A stretch of DNA of 64,000 bases, from NCBI RefSeq assembly GCF_000003815.2, contig NC_049988.1, positions 22,032,543 to 22,096,542 of the forward strand, given 5' to 3'. The notes below the pieces were generated by a model. The model worked only from the letters and a program-made list of their open reading frames with translations, did no database searches and was not told the DNA's origin. The DNA is from Branchiostoma floridae. Taxonomy: Eukaryota; Chordata; Leptocardii; Amphioxiformes; Branchiostomatidae. How positions within the stretch are numbered: position 1 is the stretch's first letter; each line of letters starts with the position of its first letter. The translations under genes and the position numbers were made by a program. Shown piece by piece: positions 11,011-19,924 of the stretch.

Positions 11011-11519
11011 CCATAATCTGCAAAAAACCGATTGCCTGGATCCAGCGGATTCACAGCGAAGCTCCTCTGATTTAGAGCCAACGCAGCGGCTATTTCTCCA
11101 TCATCAAGCAGATGTGAGGTCCAGATCGGTGTCAGCGCTCTACTTGTGTTTTTGCAACATTTATAACTTAAAGTTAAGCAGAATGAAAAGCATGCGTCGC
11201 TATTGACACGCATGGAATGGTATGTATACTCTGTCATCGTAGCATGCATTATCCACAAACTTGATTGAAGATATTGTTTGTGATTGAATCTGGACGTCCA
11301 ACTGGACGCCTTGTCCTAGTGATGAACTTTTGCCCCCAGTCAGTGCTCTAACTCCTAACTGATTCCCCTTCTACAGTCGCTTCCCGATCTCCAGACACAC
11401 GCTGTGGTTTATCTTATCATGTTTGCCCCATATATGTCAAACGTATGCCTGAGGTTTCTCAATCCACAGATACACGTTGTGAGGCAGGCTGGCAGGGATA
11501 GATGCCCAATGACACCGGA

Positions 11520-11704
11520 TATGATAGAATAGAATAGAATAGAATAGAATGGAAAGGAATGGAATAGAATAGAATGGAAAGGAATGGAATGGAATAGAAT
11601 GGAATGGAATGGAATGGAATAGGATGAGAATGATAATAGAATAGAATAGAATAGGACAGGATAGAATGGAATAGAATACGACAGAATAGGATAGGATAGG
11701 ATTT
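11520..11704. repeat. GAATA/GGAAT pentanucleotide microsatellite
   Basis: About 185 bp of (GAATA)n and (GGAAT)n with single-base variants. Confidence 0.92.
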
Positions 11705-11864
11705 TATAAGTGTTATTGTTAATGCAGCATTTTAGAGCTAGTTGATAAAATTTGTCATAAATCTGCAATTCAGCAAATAGGCTACGACTGATCTATATCT
11801 TTAATAAAGAATTCGTCATCATCATCACCATATGCATGATTGTGTACTTCTCCACTTCATACAG

Positions 11865-12070
11865 GTCACAGAACGCTAGAACACATCATGGCGTTCCGCG
11901 AACACTCCGCGGCGTTCCGTGTCGCCCTCGGCTGGCCGGCAGTGGTCCTGGTCCTGACGTGCCTGTCTGAGCTGTCCGCGGCGGACAGACGTGCTGCCTG
12001 TCCACAGGCATGTAACTGTTTCCCAGGCACCGTCTTCTGCAGCAACCGCCGACTAAGGGCGGTGCCAAAG
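11865..12070 (+). CDS. LRR receptor: start-codon exon (signal peptide, LRRNT)
   Basis: Acceptor CATACAG at 11864, 23 nt of leader, ATG at 11888, donor CCAAAG|GTACGT. Codes for the signal peptide and the four-Cys LRRNT. Confidence 0.85.
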
Positions 12071-14699
12071 GTACGTTGACTAGATATCAACAAAACGTCA
12101 TTCATGCGCCCATGGAAAATAATGGAATAACCTGCAGCTAGGGTCTTATTCTCTTTTCCCAAACGCCATTAGGCAGATAGATATTGCAGTATTATTTAAA
12201 GCCAGAGAATTAAGCTGCAAAAAGAGAAGCTTTTCGATGCAGTTTCGGTCTTCCTCTGGCTACAATGACCCACCACTCCTGTCACGTGACATTCCACGCA
12301 CGTGACGCCAGGGAACATTACGACCTGATGAAGACCAAAACGTTCTAGAAAAACAGCTGTGGCCACATGTCACCCAGTAGCATCTCTGGTCAATCAGAAT
12401 TTTATGCTAGCACACCAACATGGCCAGGTGAGCTCATGTTACATCAACATGGCCATGTGAGCTCATGTTACATTAACATGGCCAGGTGAGCCTCATGTTA
12501 CATCAACATGGCCAGGTGAGCTCATGTTACATCAACATTGCCATGTGAGCTCATGTTACATCAATATGGCCAGGTGAGCTCATGTTACATCAACATGGCC
12601 AGGTGAGCTCATGTTACATCAACATGGCCAGGTGAGCTCATGTTACATCAACATGGCCAGGCTCCGGCATGTAGCAGTTGTACCTGGACGGGAACAACCT
12701 GACGCTGTAATTAATAAACAAACAAACAAACAAAGACGCATTTATTGTTCCTTTCCATCCCCAGGGCATCCCTCCGTCCGGTATGCAGCGGCTGTACCTG
12801 GATGGGAACAACCTGACTCTGGTGCCGGCCCGCGCTTTCCTCAACTACACCGAGCTGACCAACCTGGACCTGTCTAACAGCTTCATCAGGAACATGGCAG
12901 AGGGAGCATTCATGGGGCTCAACAACCTCAGGTTAGGAACAAACAAACAAACAAACACACACACAAACAAACAAACAAACAAACAAACAGGTTCATTAGG
13001 AACATGGCGGAGCATTCATGGGACTCAACAACCTCAGGTTAGGAACAAACAAACAAACAACTAAACACACAAACAAACAAACATACAAACAACTACACCG
13101 AGCTGACCAACCTGGACCTCTCAAACAGCTTTATCAGGAACATGGCAGAGGGAGCATTCATGGGACTCAATAACCTCAGGTTAGGAACAAACAAACAAAC
13201 AAACAAACAAACGATCAGTTTCGGGTTATAAACAAACAAAGAAGCAAGCAAGCAAACAAATAAATAGAGAAATAAACAATTAACTTCGTCACAAGGCGCC
13301 ATCTAAAGGTTAGTGAATTCAATGATGAGTAACTTGCCTTTACCTATGTATTTATCTGTCCCAAACAGTTGACTATATCAGTTACGCTGCCTGAGAGTCA
13401 GTGTAATCCGTTGAATTACATTTGTTTTGCGTTTATTTCGTCGATGATCTTCAAGCATCATATGTCCATCTCTGTTCCTTCAGGTCGCTGAAAGTCAACA
13501 ACAACAACATGACAACCCTTCGGGGCTCAATCTTCCAAGGACTATACCTCCTAAAGAGCCTGAACCTCAAGACGAACAGACTCGTCGAAGTTTTCCCGGA
13601 GGTTTTTCAGGGTTTATACAACCTGGAGCATCTTTACATTAGCGAGAACATGGTGAACGTTTCCACGAGACTTTTCCGACATCTTGGCAACTTGAGATAC
13701 CTGGAGATGAAGGACAACGGTCTCAAGACGATACAGAGCTACTCCTTCCAGGATCTTAGAGGGCTGTACTCCTTAGACGTCAGAGAAAACGACTTGCAGA
13801 ATCTTGAAGATTACGCGTTCTTCGGGTTGGACAGCTTGAGAAACTTGTATCTAAGTGATAACAATCTGACGACGTTAGGAGGGGAGATCCTCAGGTTCCG
13901 TTTGGTTCTTCTGTTTTCTTGTTCCTTTTACCGGTCTACTTTGCATTGTATTGTGCACTATGATATGTAATACCGTTTTTCTAATATTGTTGTTATCATT
14001 GTCATTTCTGGTTGGATCTTGACTTATCATTATTTACTACTAATTTCGTCCATTTCATTGGCCTCTATGTAATGTTTTTCTTGTTTCGGGGTCTTGTGAG
14101 CCCATATGGGCTGGGCAACTCGCGGTTTCTTTCACTCACTCGCTCACTCGCTCACTCGCTCACTCACTCACTCACTCACTCACTCACTCATCCACTCACT
14201 CACTCAATCACTCATTCATTCATTCTTCAGACCGTGCTCTGACCTCATCCAGCTAGATCTGGACCACAACCACCTCACCTACATCGAACCCTTCACCTTC
14301 AAGACGCTAAACAAACTTAAGGAGCTGAACCTGAACTACAACAACCTTCAGAAGATGGATCCTGATGTGTTTTTCGGGCTGGAGAAGCTGGAGACTCTCG
14401 GGCTGATCAACAACCAGCTGATGAGCATCAGCGACAAGGCAATTCTGCCACTGGAGTCGCTCAACAGCGTGCACGTGGCCGGGAATCCGTGGGCATGCGG
14501 GTAAATGGGTTACTTATTTATTATCTCCATTGCAAATGAATATATCGTTTGGTGTGTGTGTGTGTGTGTGCATGTATGTGTGTGTACGTGTGTGCGTGTG
14601 TGTGTTGAGCGTACACGTGGCGGGGAACCCGTGGGCGTGCGGGTGAGAGATCTATTCATTTATTATCTTCATTGGAAATGAATATATCGTTTGGTGTGA

Positions 14700-14751
<52 letters not shown>

Positions 14752-16703
14752 ATGCATGTGTGTGTGCGTGTGTGTGTTGAGCGTACACGTGGGCATGTGG
14801 GTAAGTGATCTATTTATTGATTCATTTGACAACTACATTACATTCAATGGATTTTAGGCAGCATTCCTGATATTGGACAGCCAAAAGGTAGGAAAATAGG
14901 TGCTGAAAATTTTCGGAATGGTCAGAAAGGCTTGGAATAGTATTATCACAAATACCATGGCTGAAATTCCGCAACAATTAAAAAATAGATACAAAGACTT
15001 CAATTTTGTACTAAGATCTTACACATCACTAACTTGAATACAATGTGCCTAGCAAATTATTGAAATCAGTGTTACGATCTATTCACATCGTTGAGTTATT
15101 ATAGTTATAACGTCATCATGATTACATCATATTTCATATTTTGCTACATTTTACCGGAACATTCCGGATGTAAGAGTATGATGATGTAAGATGATGATGA
15201 GGATGATGATGATGATGACACTGATGTTGATATTAATGATGATGATAATGACAACGATGATGATGTTAATGATGATGTTGATGATAATGCACACCAGGTG
15301 TGAGATGGTCGGGCTGTGGCAGCTGCTGGATAAGATGATGTCGATGAAGGAGATGATGTTGATGATAATGAGGATGATGATGTTGATGATGACATTAATG
15401 ATAAAGATGATGATGATGATGTACACTAGATGCGAGATGGTCGGGCTGTGGCAGCTGTTGGACATCGTCACCGTCGGCCTCCACATCCTCTGCCAGCAAC
15501 CCGCAAAGTTCAAAGGGCGTTACCTTGACGACCTGGAGCTGAGTGAGCTGGTGGATGAAGACTGCGTGCCGTCAGCGACGTTCCTCCCGATACCGAGCCG
15601 CCGCCCCGACACAGGCACAGAGGTACCGCGGCACGGACTACCCGTCCTCCCGACTCTAGCTAAGGCTGACAACAAAGACGTACTACCTGTATGTCATTGG
15701 TTTCTTTTTCTTTTTTTGTTTGTTGAATTTAATTTTCAATAACATTTACTAACATACTATACGGAACGTCGTTGAAGATTAGACATCCAGGTAATAAGGC
15801 ATGCCAAAAAGCACTCACTCAAGCAACTGGATATGGTTTTGGAAACGGTCAAAAATCACATCCAGTTGCTTGAGTAAGTGCTTTTTGGCAAACTATACGG
15901 AACAATAGCTACTAACAATTGCTTCTTGTAGCTACGGTTAGAAATGGTTACATCGCTATAACAACCTACGTACATGTAGTAGTACTCAAGTTCAGTGGCT
16001 AATTTGTGGTTCACAGCTGCGAAATGTTCTTGCCTTCTGAGAAGATGGTGACGGACAAAAGCCTTGACCATCCTATTTGGGATCGGGTAGCAGCTACTGC
16101 GTAAATGAATGTCCTGCCAGTTGAATGTATTCTGGAGACAAGTTCTGCGTGTCTTGGTGCGTGCTGTCCACCGACGTGTTCGACATCAATTCTGCTGAGT
16201 AATCTAGATCCGTTTCAAATGCAGTTCTCATTACATCGATGAAGGTAAAACATCTAGGTAATAAGATACACAAGAGATACACAGTTACTTAAGCAACATC
16301 TAGCAGGTCTTGTTTCCGTTGCAGCGCCTGTACCCCTCCTCGCGTGTCGAAGCTAAGAACTACACGCCGCTGATCATCGGCAGCTCCGTCACGGTGTTCC
16401 TGGCCAACCTGCTGGTGCTGGGGCTGGTGTACCGGCTGTGTCTGCGGAGAGTCAAGTACAGCTATCCTGTCAGGTGAGTGTGTAGGGTGGGTGTGTAGGG
16501 AGGGTCTGGTGTACCGGCTGTGTCTGCGGAGAGTCAAGTACAGCTATNNNNNNNNNNNNNNNNNNNNNNNNNNNNNNNNNNNNNNNNNNNNNNNNNNNNN
16601 NNNNNNNNNNNNNNNNNNNNNNNNNNNNNNNNNNNNNNNNNNNNNNNACTCTGATGTGGAGGCCGACACAAGAAGCACCGTGGGACTCATAGACAAGGAC
16701 TAG
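11888..16703 (+). CDS. Single-pass leucine-rich-repeat receptor (LRRNT, about 12 LRRs, LRRCT, helix, short tail)
   Basis: Exons 11888-12070, 12765-12931, 13484-13894, 14231-14500, 15430-15622 and 16325-16473 join in frame (phases 0, 2, 2, 2, 0, 2); the end is after the N gap (16648-16703). Residues 1-31 form a signal peptide; residues 37-51 are a Cys-rich LRRNT (CPQACNCFPGTVFC). About twelve 24-residue LRRs of the LxxLxLxxNxLxxL type follow (LDLSNSFI, LNLKTNRL, LDLDHNHL). An LRRCT starts NPWACGCEMVGLW and ends near DCVPS. A helix (IIGSSVTVFLANLLVLGLVY, about residues 424-443) is followed by a basic LCLRRVK stop-transfer. This is the design of extracellular-LRR surface receptors (adhesion or innate-type). 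There is no Ig, FN3 or TIR domain, so no named orthologue is assigned. Part of the tail may be lost in the gap. Confidence 0.88.
12418..12662 (+). repeat. Minisatellite, 30-bp unit with a donor-like CAGGTGAG
   Basis: About eight copies of ACATGGCCAGGTGAGCTCAT plus GTTACATCA. Most units keep CAG|GTGAGC in the gene's sense direction. Confidence 0.92.
12663..12712 (+). repeat. Degenerate copy of the 5' part of the LRR 1-2 exon
   Basis: GTACCTGGACGGGAACAACC (12678) matches the exon at about 12794; a TAG at 12671 breaks the frame. Followed by an AACA repeat. Confidence 0.85.
12765..12931 (+). CDS. LRR receptor: exon with LRR 1-2
   Basis: Acceptor CCATCCCCAG, starts GIPPSGMQRLYLDGNNL, ends CTCAG|GTTAGG in phase 2. 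Degenerate copies of its 5' part lie upstream and of its 3' part downstream. Confidence 0.88.
12932..13260 (+). repeat. Two copies of the 3' part of the LRR 1-2 exon plus donor, in AAAC repeats
   Basis: Copies at about 12991-13043 and 13092-13183 end CTCAACAACCTCAG or CTCAATAACCTCAG followed by GTTAGGAACAAAC, as at the true donor. The longer starts CTACACCGAGCTGACC. (AAAC)n separates them. Confidence 0.92.
13484..13894 (+). CDS. LRR receptor: exon with about six LRRs
   Basis: 411-bp exon, acceptor TCCTTCAG, donor CTCAG|GTTCCG. Regular 24-residue repeats, e.g. LRYLEMKDNGLKTIQSYSF and LRNLYLSDNNL. Confidence 0.9.
14130..14222. repeat. TCAC microsatellite
   Basis: (CTCA)n of about 90 bp directly before the acceptor of the next LRR exon. 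Confidence 0.95.
14231..14500 (+). CDS. LRR receptor: last LRRs and start of LRRCT
   Basis: Acceptor ATTCTTCAG right after a TCAC microsatellite; ends NPWACG with donor GCGG|GTAAAT. NPWxC is the classic start of an LRRCT cap. Confidence 0.9.
14550..14810 (+). repeat. TG microsatellite with two copies of the LRR exon end
   Basis: Each (TG)n tract is followed by GTTGAGCGTACACGTGG, a variant of the exon end near 14462-14500. The copy at 14605-14643 keeps GGGAACCCGTGGGCGTGCGG and donor GTGAGA; the copy at 14777-14802 is shortened but keeps GTAAGT. Confidence 0.9.
15180..15425 (+). repeat. GAT microsatellite containing a copy of the LRRCT exon start
   Basis: (GATGAT)n tracts flank CCAGGTGTGAGATGGTCGGG (from about 15296), a copy of the exon start at 15430 with its own AG acceptor and open frame. 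Confidence 0.92.
15430..15622 (+). CDS. LRR receptor: rest of LRRCT
   Basis: Acceptor GTACACTAG, reads CEMVGLWQLLDIVTVG, with further cysteines in ILCQQP and DEDCVPS; donor GAG|GTACCG, phase 0. The frame stays open past the donor, so its exact end is less certain. Confidence 0.8.
15783..15895. mobile_element. Foldback element, compact hairpin copy
   Basis: Arm GCAACTGGATATGGTTTTGG (from 15823) mirrors CACATCCAGTTGCTTGAGTA (15855); outer arms TGCCAAAAAGCAC and GTGCTTTTTGGCA pair. Confidence 0.82.
16245..16305. mobile_element. Foldback family end fragment
   Basis: Reads ACATCTAGGTAATAAGATAC then CAGTTACTTAAGCAAC, close to the transmembrane exon acceptor. Confidence 0.55.
16325..16473 (+). CDS. 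LRR receptor: transmembrane exon
   Basis: Acceptor TTTCCGTTGCAG, donor GTCAG|GTGAGT. Encodes a 20-residue hydrophobic helix followed by LCLRRVKYSY. Confidence 0.87.
16501..16547 (+). repeat. Second copy of the 3' end of the transmembrane exon
   Basis: From about 16505, CTGGTGTACCGGCTGTGTCT through GTACAGCTAT is identical to 16423-16465, about 43 bp, and then runs into the N gap. Confidence 0.9.
16548..16647. other. Assembly gap (100 N)
   Basis: Exactly 100 N, the usual placeholder for unknown size. It falls right after a second copy of the end of the transmembrane exon, so tandem duplication probably broke the assembly. Confidence 0.98.
16648..16703 (+). CDS. LRR receptor: C-terminal end after the gap
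   Basis: Frame SDVEADTRSTVGLIDKD then TAG. The start of this exon is inside the N gap. Its many downstream copies each keep GACACAAG.AGCAC and CTCATAGACAAGGACTAG. Confidence 0.65.
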
Positions 16704-17890
16704 TGAACTTTTCAACTCTCTAAGCATCACCTGTTTCCCTCCAAGCACTCCCCCTTTGGGCCTCACGAACTATCGGACTCATAGACAAGGACTTTTAACC
16801 CTGCAATCACTAAGGAACCCCCACCCAACCTCAGCCGCTACAGCACCTCCGACACAAGGAGCACTGTTGGGCTCATAGACAAGGACTAGTGAACTTTTCA
16901 ACTCTCTAAGCATCACCTGTTTCGCTCCAAGCACTTCCCCTTTGGGCCTCACAAACCACCCGGCTCATAGACAAGGACTAGCGGACTTTTAACCCTGCAA
17001 TCACTAAGGAACCCCCACCCAACCTGAGCCACTAGAGCACCTCCGACACGGATGCCGACACAAGAAGCACCGTGGGGCTCATAGACAAGGACTAGTAGCA
17101 GTTAATCCTACAAGTGTCAAACGTTCAACCCTCAAGGTGTTGCGTAAACTTCCCCCTCACCAACCATCGGACTCATAGACGTGGACTAGCAACAGTTAAC
17201 TCTGCAAGTGTCACATGTTTAACCATCAAAGTGCCGTACAAACTCCCCCACCAATGTTTAAATCTCCATGTGGCTAGTAACCCACCAACCTGAGCCACTA
17301 CAGCAACAAGGACTAATAGCAATTAACCCTGCTTCACTCAAGGACTAGCGGACTTTTCAACTCTCTAAGCATCACCTGTTTCCCTCTCCAAGTGTAGAGT
17401 GAACTTCCCCCTTGGGCCTCATGAGCCATCATACTCATACTAGACAAGGACTAGCAACAGTCAACCCTGCAATTGTCACCTCAAGGACTAGTGGACTTTT
17501 TTCTTGTTCTCTAAGCATCACCTGCTTCATGAACCATCGGACTCATAGACAAGGACTCATCATCATCATCCGGGCGTGCCGGTTGCACGGACGACCATGA
17601 CTCTCTTCCTCCATCCTTCCCCATCCTCCATTGCCTTGGGCAGTTCTTCAGCCGAGCAGTCAGTATCTTCACAAAGTTGATGTACATATACAGACAGTTG
17701 ATAAAGACAAGGACTAGCAGACTTTTAACCCCTCAAGCACTAAGCATCCCCCACCCGGTCACTACAGCAGCCGCCCTGATGTAGAAGCTGATACTAGAGG
17801 CACCAATGGGCACAAGGAATAGCTGATATTTCAACCCTGCATGTATCACGCAAACGCCACCAAACCAACTATTGGACTTACCAATCAGGA
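16704..17890 (+). repeat. Degenerate tandem array of the last LRR exon and 3' flank
   Basis: At least eight partial copies of CTCATAGACAAGGACTAG with AACTTTTCAACTCTCTAAGC and ATCACCTGTTTC (near 16775, 16870, 16965, 17076, 17168, 17430, 17540, 17705). The copies near 16850 and 17050 also keep the coding part up to ACACAAG.AGCAC. This is probably the 3'UTR and flank. Confidence 0.88.
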
Positions 17891-18237
17891 CTAGGGGACA
17901 TTTTAATTTTGTAATCGTTTAAAGCAAATTTGTGGAAGATACCCTTTTCTTGATTGGCATGGGATAAGAATGACACAAGGACAAGTGCTCAGGAATATGT
18001 AGTGTAGCATTCTTGTAGGGTTCGTTTCAACTTGAAACTGTACGAAAGTATGTGAAATATGATGTTTTAAGGCCATTATTAAACACTTCGTTGTTCTATG
18101 AGAATACTACATTATTGTGTTCATGGTTCAGTAAAGTTAGTTCCTTTTTAAGTCCTTAAGGGCAGTGGGTTGTTGTCCACTATGTCTAGGGCACAGTATT
18201 GGGAAGGAGCTATGTTTGGGCAAGGAGGTTAAATTCC

Positions 18238-18455
18238 CGAAACGAGGATTAGCACGACGTGAAGTTCCTCAAAACACAACAATGGACACGAAACGTGCCA
18301 TTTCTCAAACGCCGCTATCTTTGCACAGGTGTGGAGTTACTGCATCGTGGCGGTAACCACAGGCGTGTAAAAATAGCGTCGCTTGAAGAATAGCACGTTT
18401 CGTGTCGATTGTCGTGTTTTGAGGAACTTCACGTCGTGCTATTCCTCATATCATG
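18238..18455. mobile_element. Long-arm foldback (inverted repeat) element
   Basis: GCACGACGTGAAGTTCCTCA (18252) is mirrored by TGAGGAACTTCACGTCGTGC (18420). Pairing continues inward through ACACGAAACGTGC/GCACGTTTCGTGT. Arms are about 85 bp around a short loop. Confidence 0.85.
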
Positions 18456-18623
18456 GTCCCCCTATATGATCCTATATACCTGTGGGAAGCGGAGCTCATC
18501 CCTCTCCTCCCACCAACTTTTACCTGAGGAAAGTTGAGTAAAGGATCCGTAACATGACAGGGTTCGTACCCAAGACTTGCAGTTTCTGGACCAAACACCC
18601 TAAAGTTTGCCACACGACCCTAA

Positions 18624-18644
18624 ATGTGTGTGTGTGTGTGTGAG

Positions 18645-18682
<38 letters not shown>

Positions 18683-18705
18683 GTGTACGTGTTGTGTGCG
18701 TGTGT
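18624..18705. repeat. TG microsatellite
   Basis: (TG)n of about 70 bp with a GAGAGAG interruption. Confidence 0.93.
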
Positions 18706-18709
18706 AGCC

Positions 18710-19640
18710 TAAATGTAACAAAATTGCAGTCAGACACAAAAACAGCACAACAACACCAGAGCTTTGCCCCAAATCTTTACTTCTTCATTGCTTTAGGAAA
18801 CATTTGGCCCTAGACCTTAGCTAAAACTACTGCAGATCCTATTCTTAACTATCAGTCACCCGAGGGGCCCCACTCGCACCTGTTACCGCTACTGTCACTA
18901 CCGAGGCTACCTATCTACCACAGGCTTGGAGTGGGTTAACCAAGGGTTCAATTTCTTAAGAACTATTTACAGAGAAGAGCCACAAACGTAAGGGAGAAGG
19001 GAGGCCGCGATCGTCGCCCGCAGCCGTCCCGGCTACAGTTGCAGTGATAACAGAAGTCGACAGGACGTGTTTTTAAGTCTGTAAGGTGAGAATCGCGGGA
19101 AATCGGAATGTCCCCCGCGTGGCAAGATGTCGGCTACGAACGAAAAACGAGAGTTTGAAAAAGTTTTACGGTACTGCACTTCAGGGAATCCTTGTTTTCA
19201 TTCATGACCAAAGTTGAGACATTCCTTCCAACGCAGGCAATGTGCACACTCTTGCCTTCTTCAAATGAACTTCCCCAATGACTTGGGTCATGTGACCTCA
19301 CAGAAATGTGATGTCATAAGTGGATCATAAGTCTGTATGCCGAAGGCTGAAATTCATTTGAACATTTTGTAACTTTACCTCACTTTCGGTGAAAAGAATG
19401 TATCAACTTTCGTCATGTTACATATCATCACATAGATGCACTTTCATAACAATATCTCCATACTGGCTGATTCATAATTTCATAAAGTGACAAACTAGAA
19501 TCCTCATTATCAGTTTAACGACCTTGCAGTCGTTAGGCATGGCTTGAACAGTGACAAGCATTGTTCACGTGGCAGTGTTGTTGTCATGTCCATACGACTA
19601 CCTGCTATGGACACTAGCGAAATAGAAGTAAGGCTTCAAT
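18710..19640. other. Intergenic, nothing recognised
   Basis: Between the ends of two convergent genes. It holds a CpG-richer patch (about 19000-19140, GGCCGCGATCGTCGCCCGCA) without a supported gene. Confidence 0.35.
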
Positions 19641-19709
19641 ACTAAAAAAATTCTCTTTCGTCCACTATATTCAAATACCTTCCTTCCAAACTTAAGCCCT
19701 TTTCATGTC

Positions 19710-19917
19710 TACATTTAGCCACACCAATTGTATTCAATGGTTCTCGGATTTTAAAGGAAAATACTAAGTTGAAGTATATGAGTATGAGGTCTGCACCCTT
19801 TGTAAACATGTACAAAACAAAACATGTAGTAAGATACATGCTTTTTTCCAAGCCTTCTGTTTTTTTTTTAGCTTCGAAAAAATCCCAGAACCAAGGAAAC
19901 AAATTGGGGTGGCTTTA
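19710..19917. mobile_element. GCCACACCAAT-ended MITE (PIF/Harbinger-like)
   Basis: GCCACACCAATTGTATTCAA with GGTTCTCGG on the left, CCAGAACCAAGGAAACAAAT with TGGGGTGGC on the right, TTA on both outer sides. Same family as 42345, 50182 and 57411. Confidence 0.68.
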
Positions 19918-19924
19918 CAGCAAA

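Noticed and set aside
15191-15742. 183-codon Met/Asp-rich open frame
   Set aside because: Only 15430-15622 is exon-like; the rest is translated GAT microsatellite or intron.
16470-16766. Frame crossing the N gap
   Set aside because: The reading is artificial across 100 N and on the opposite strand to the gene.
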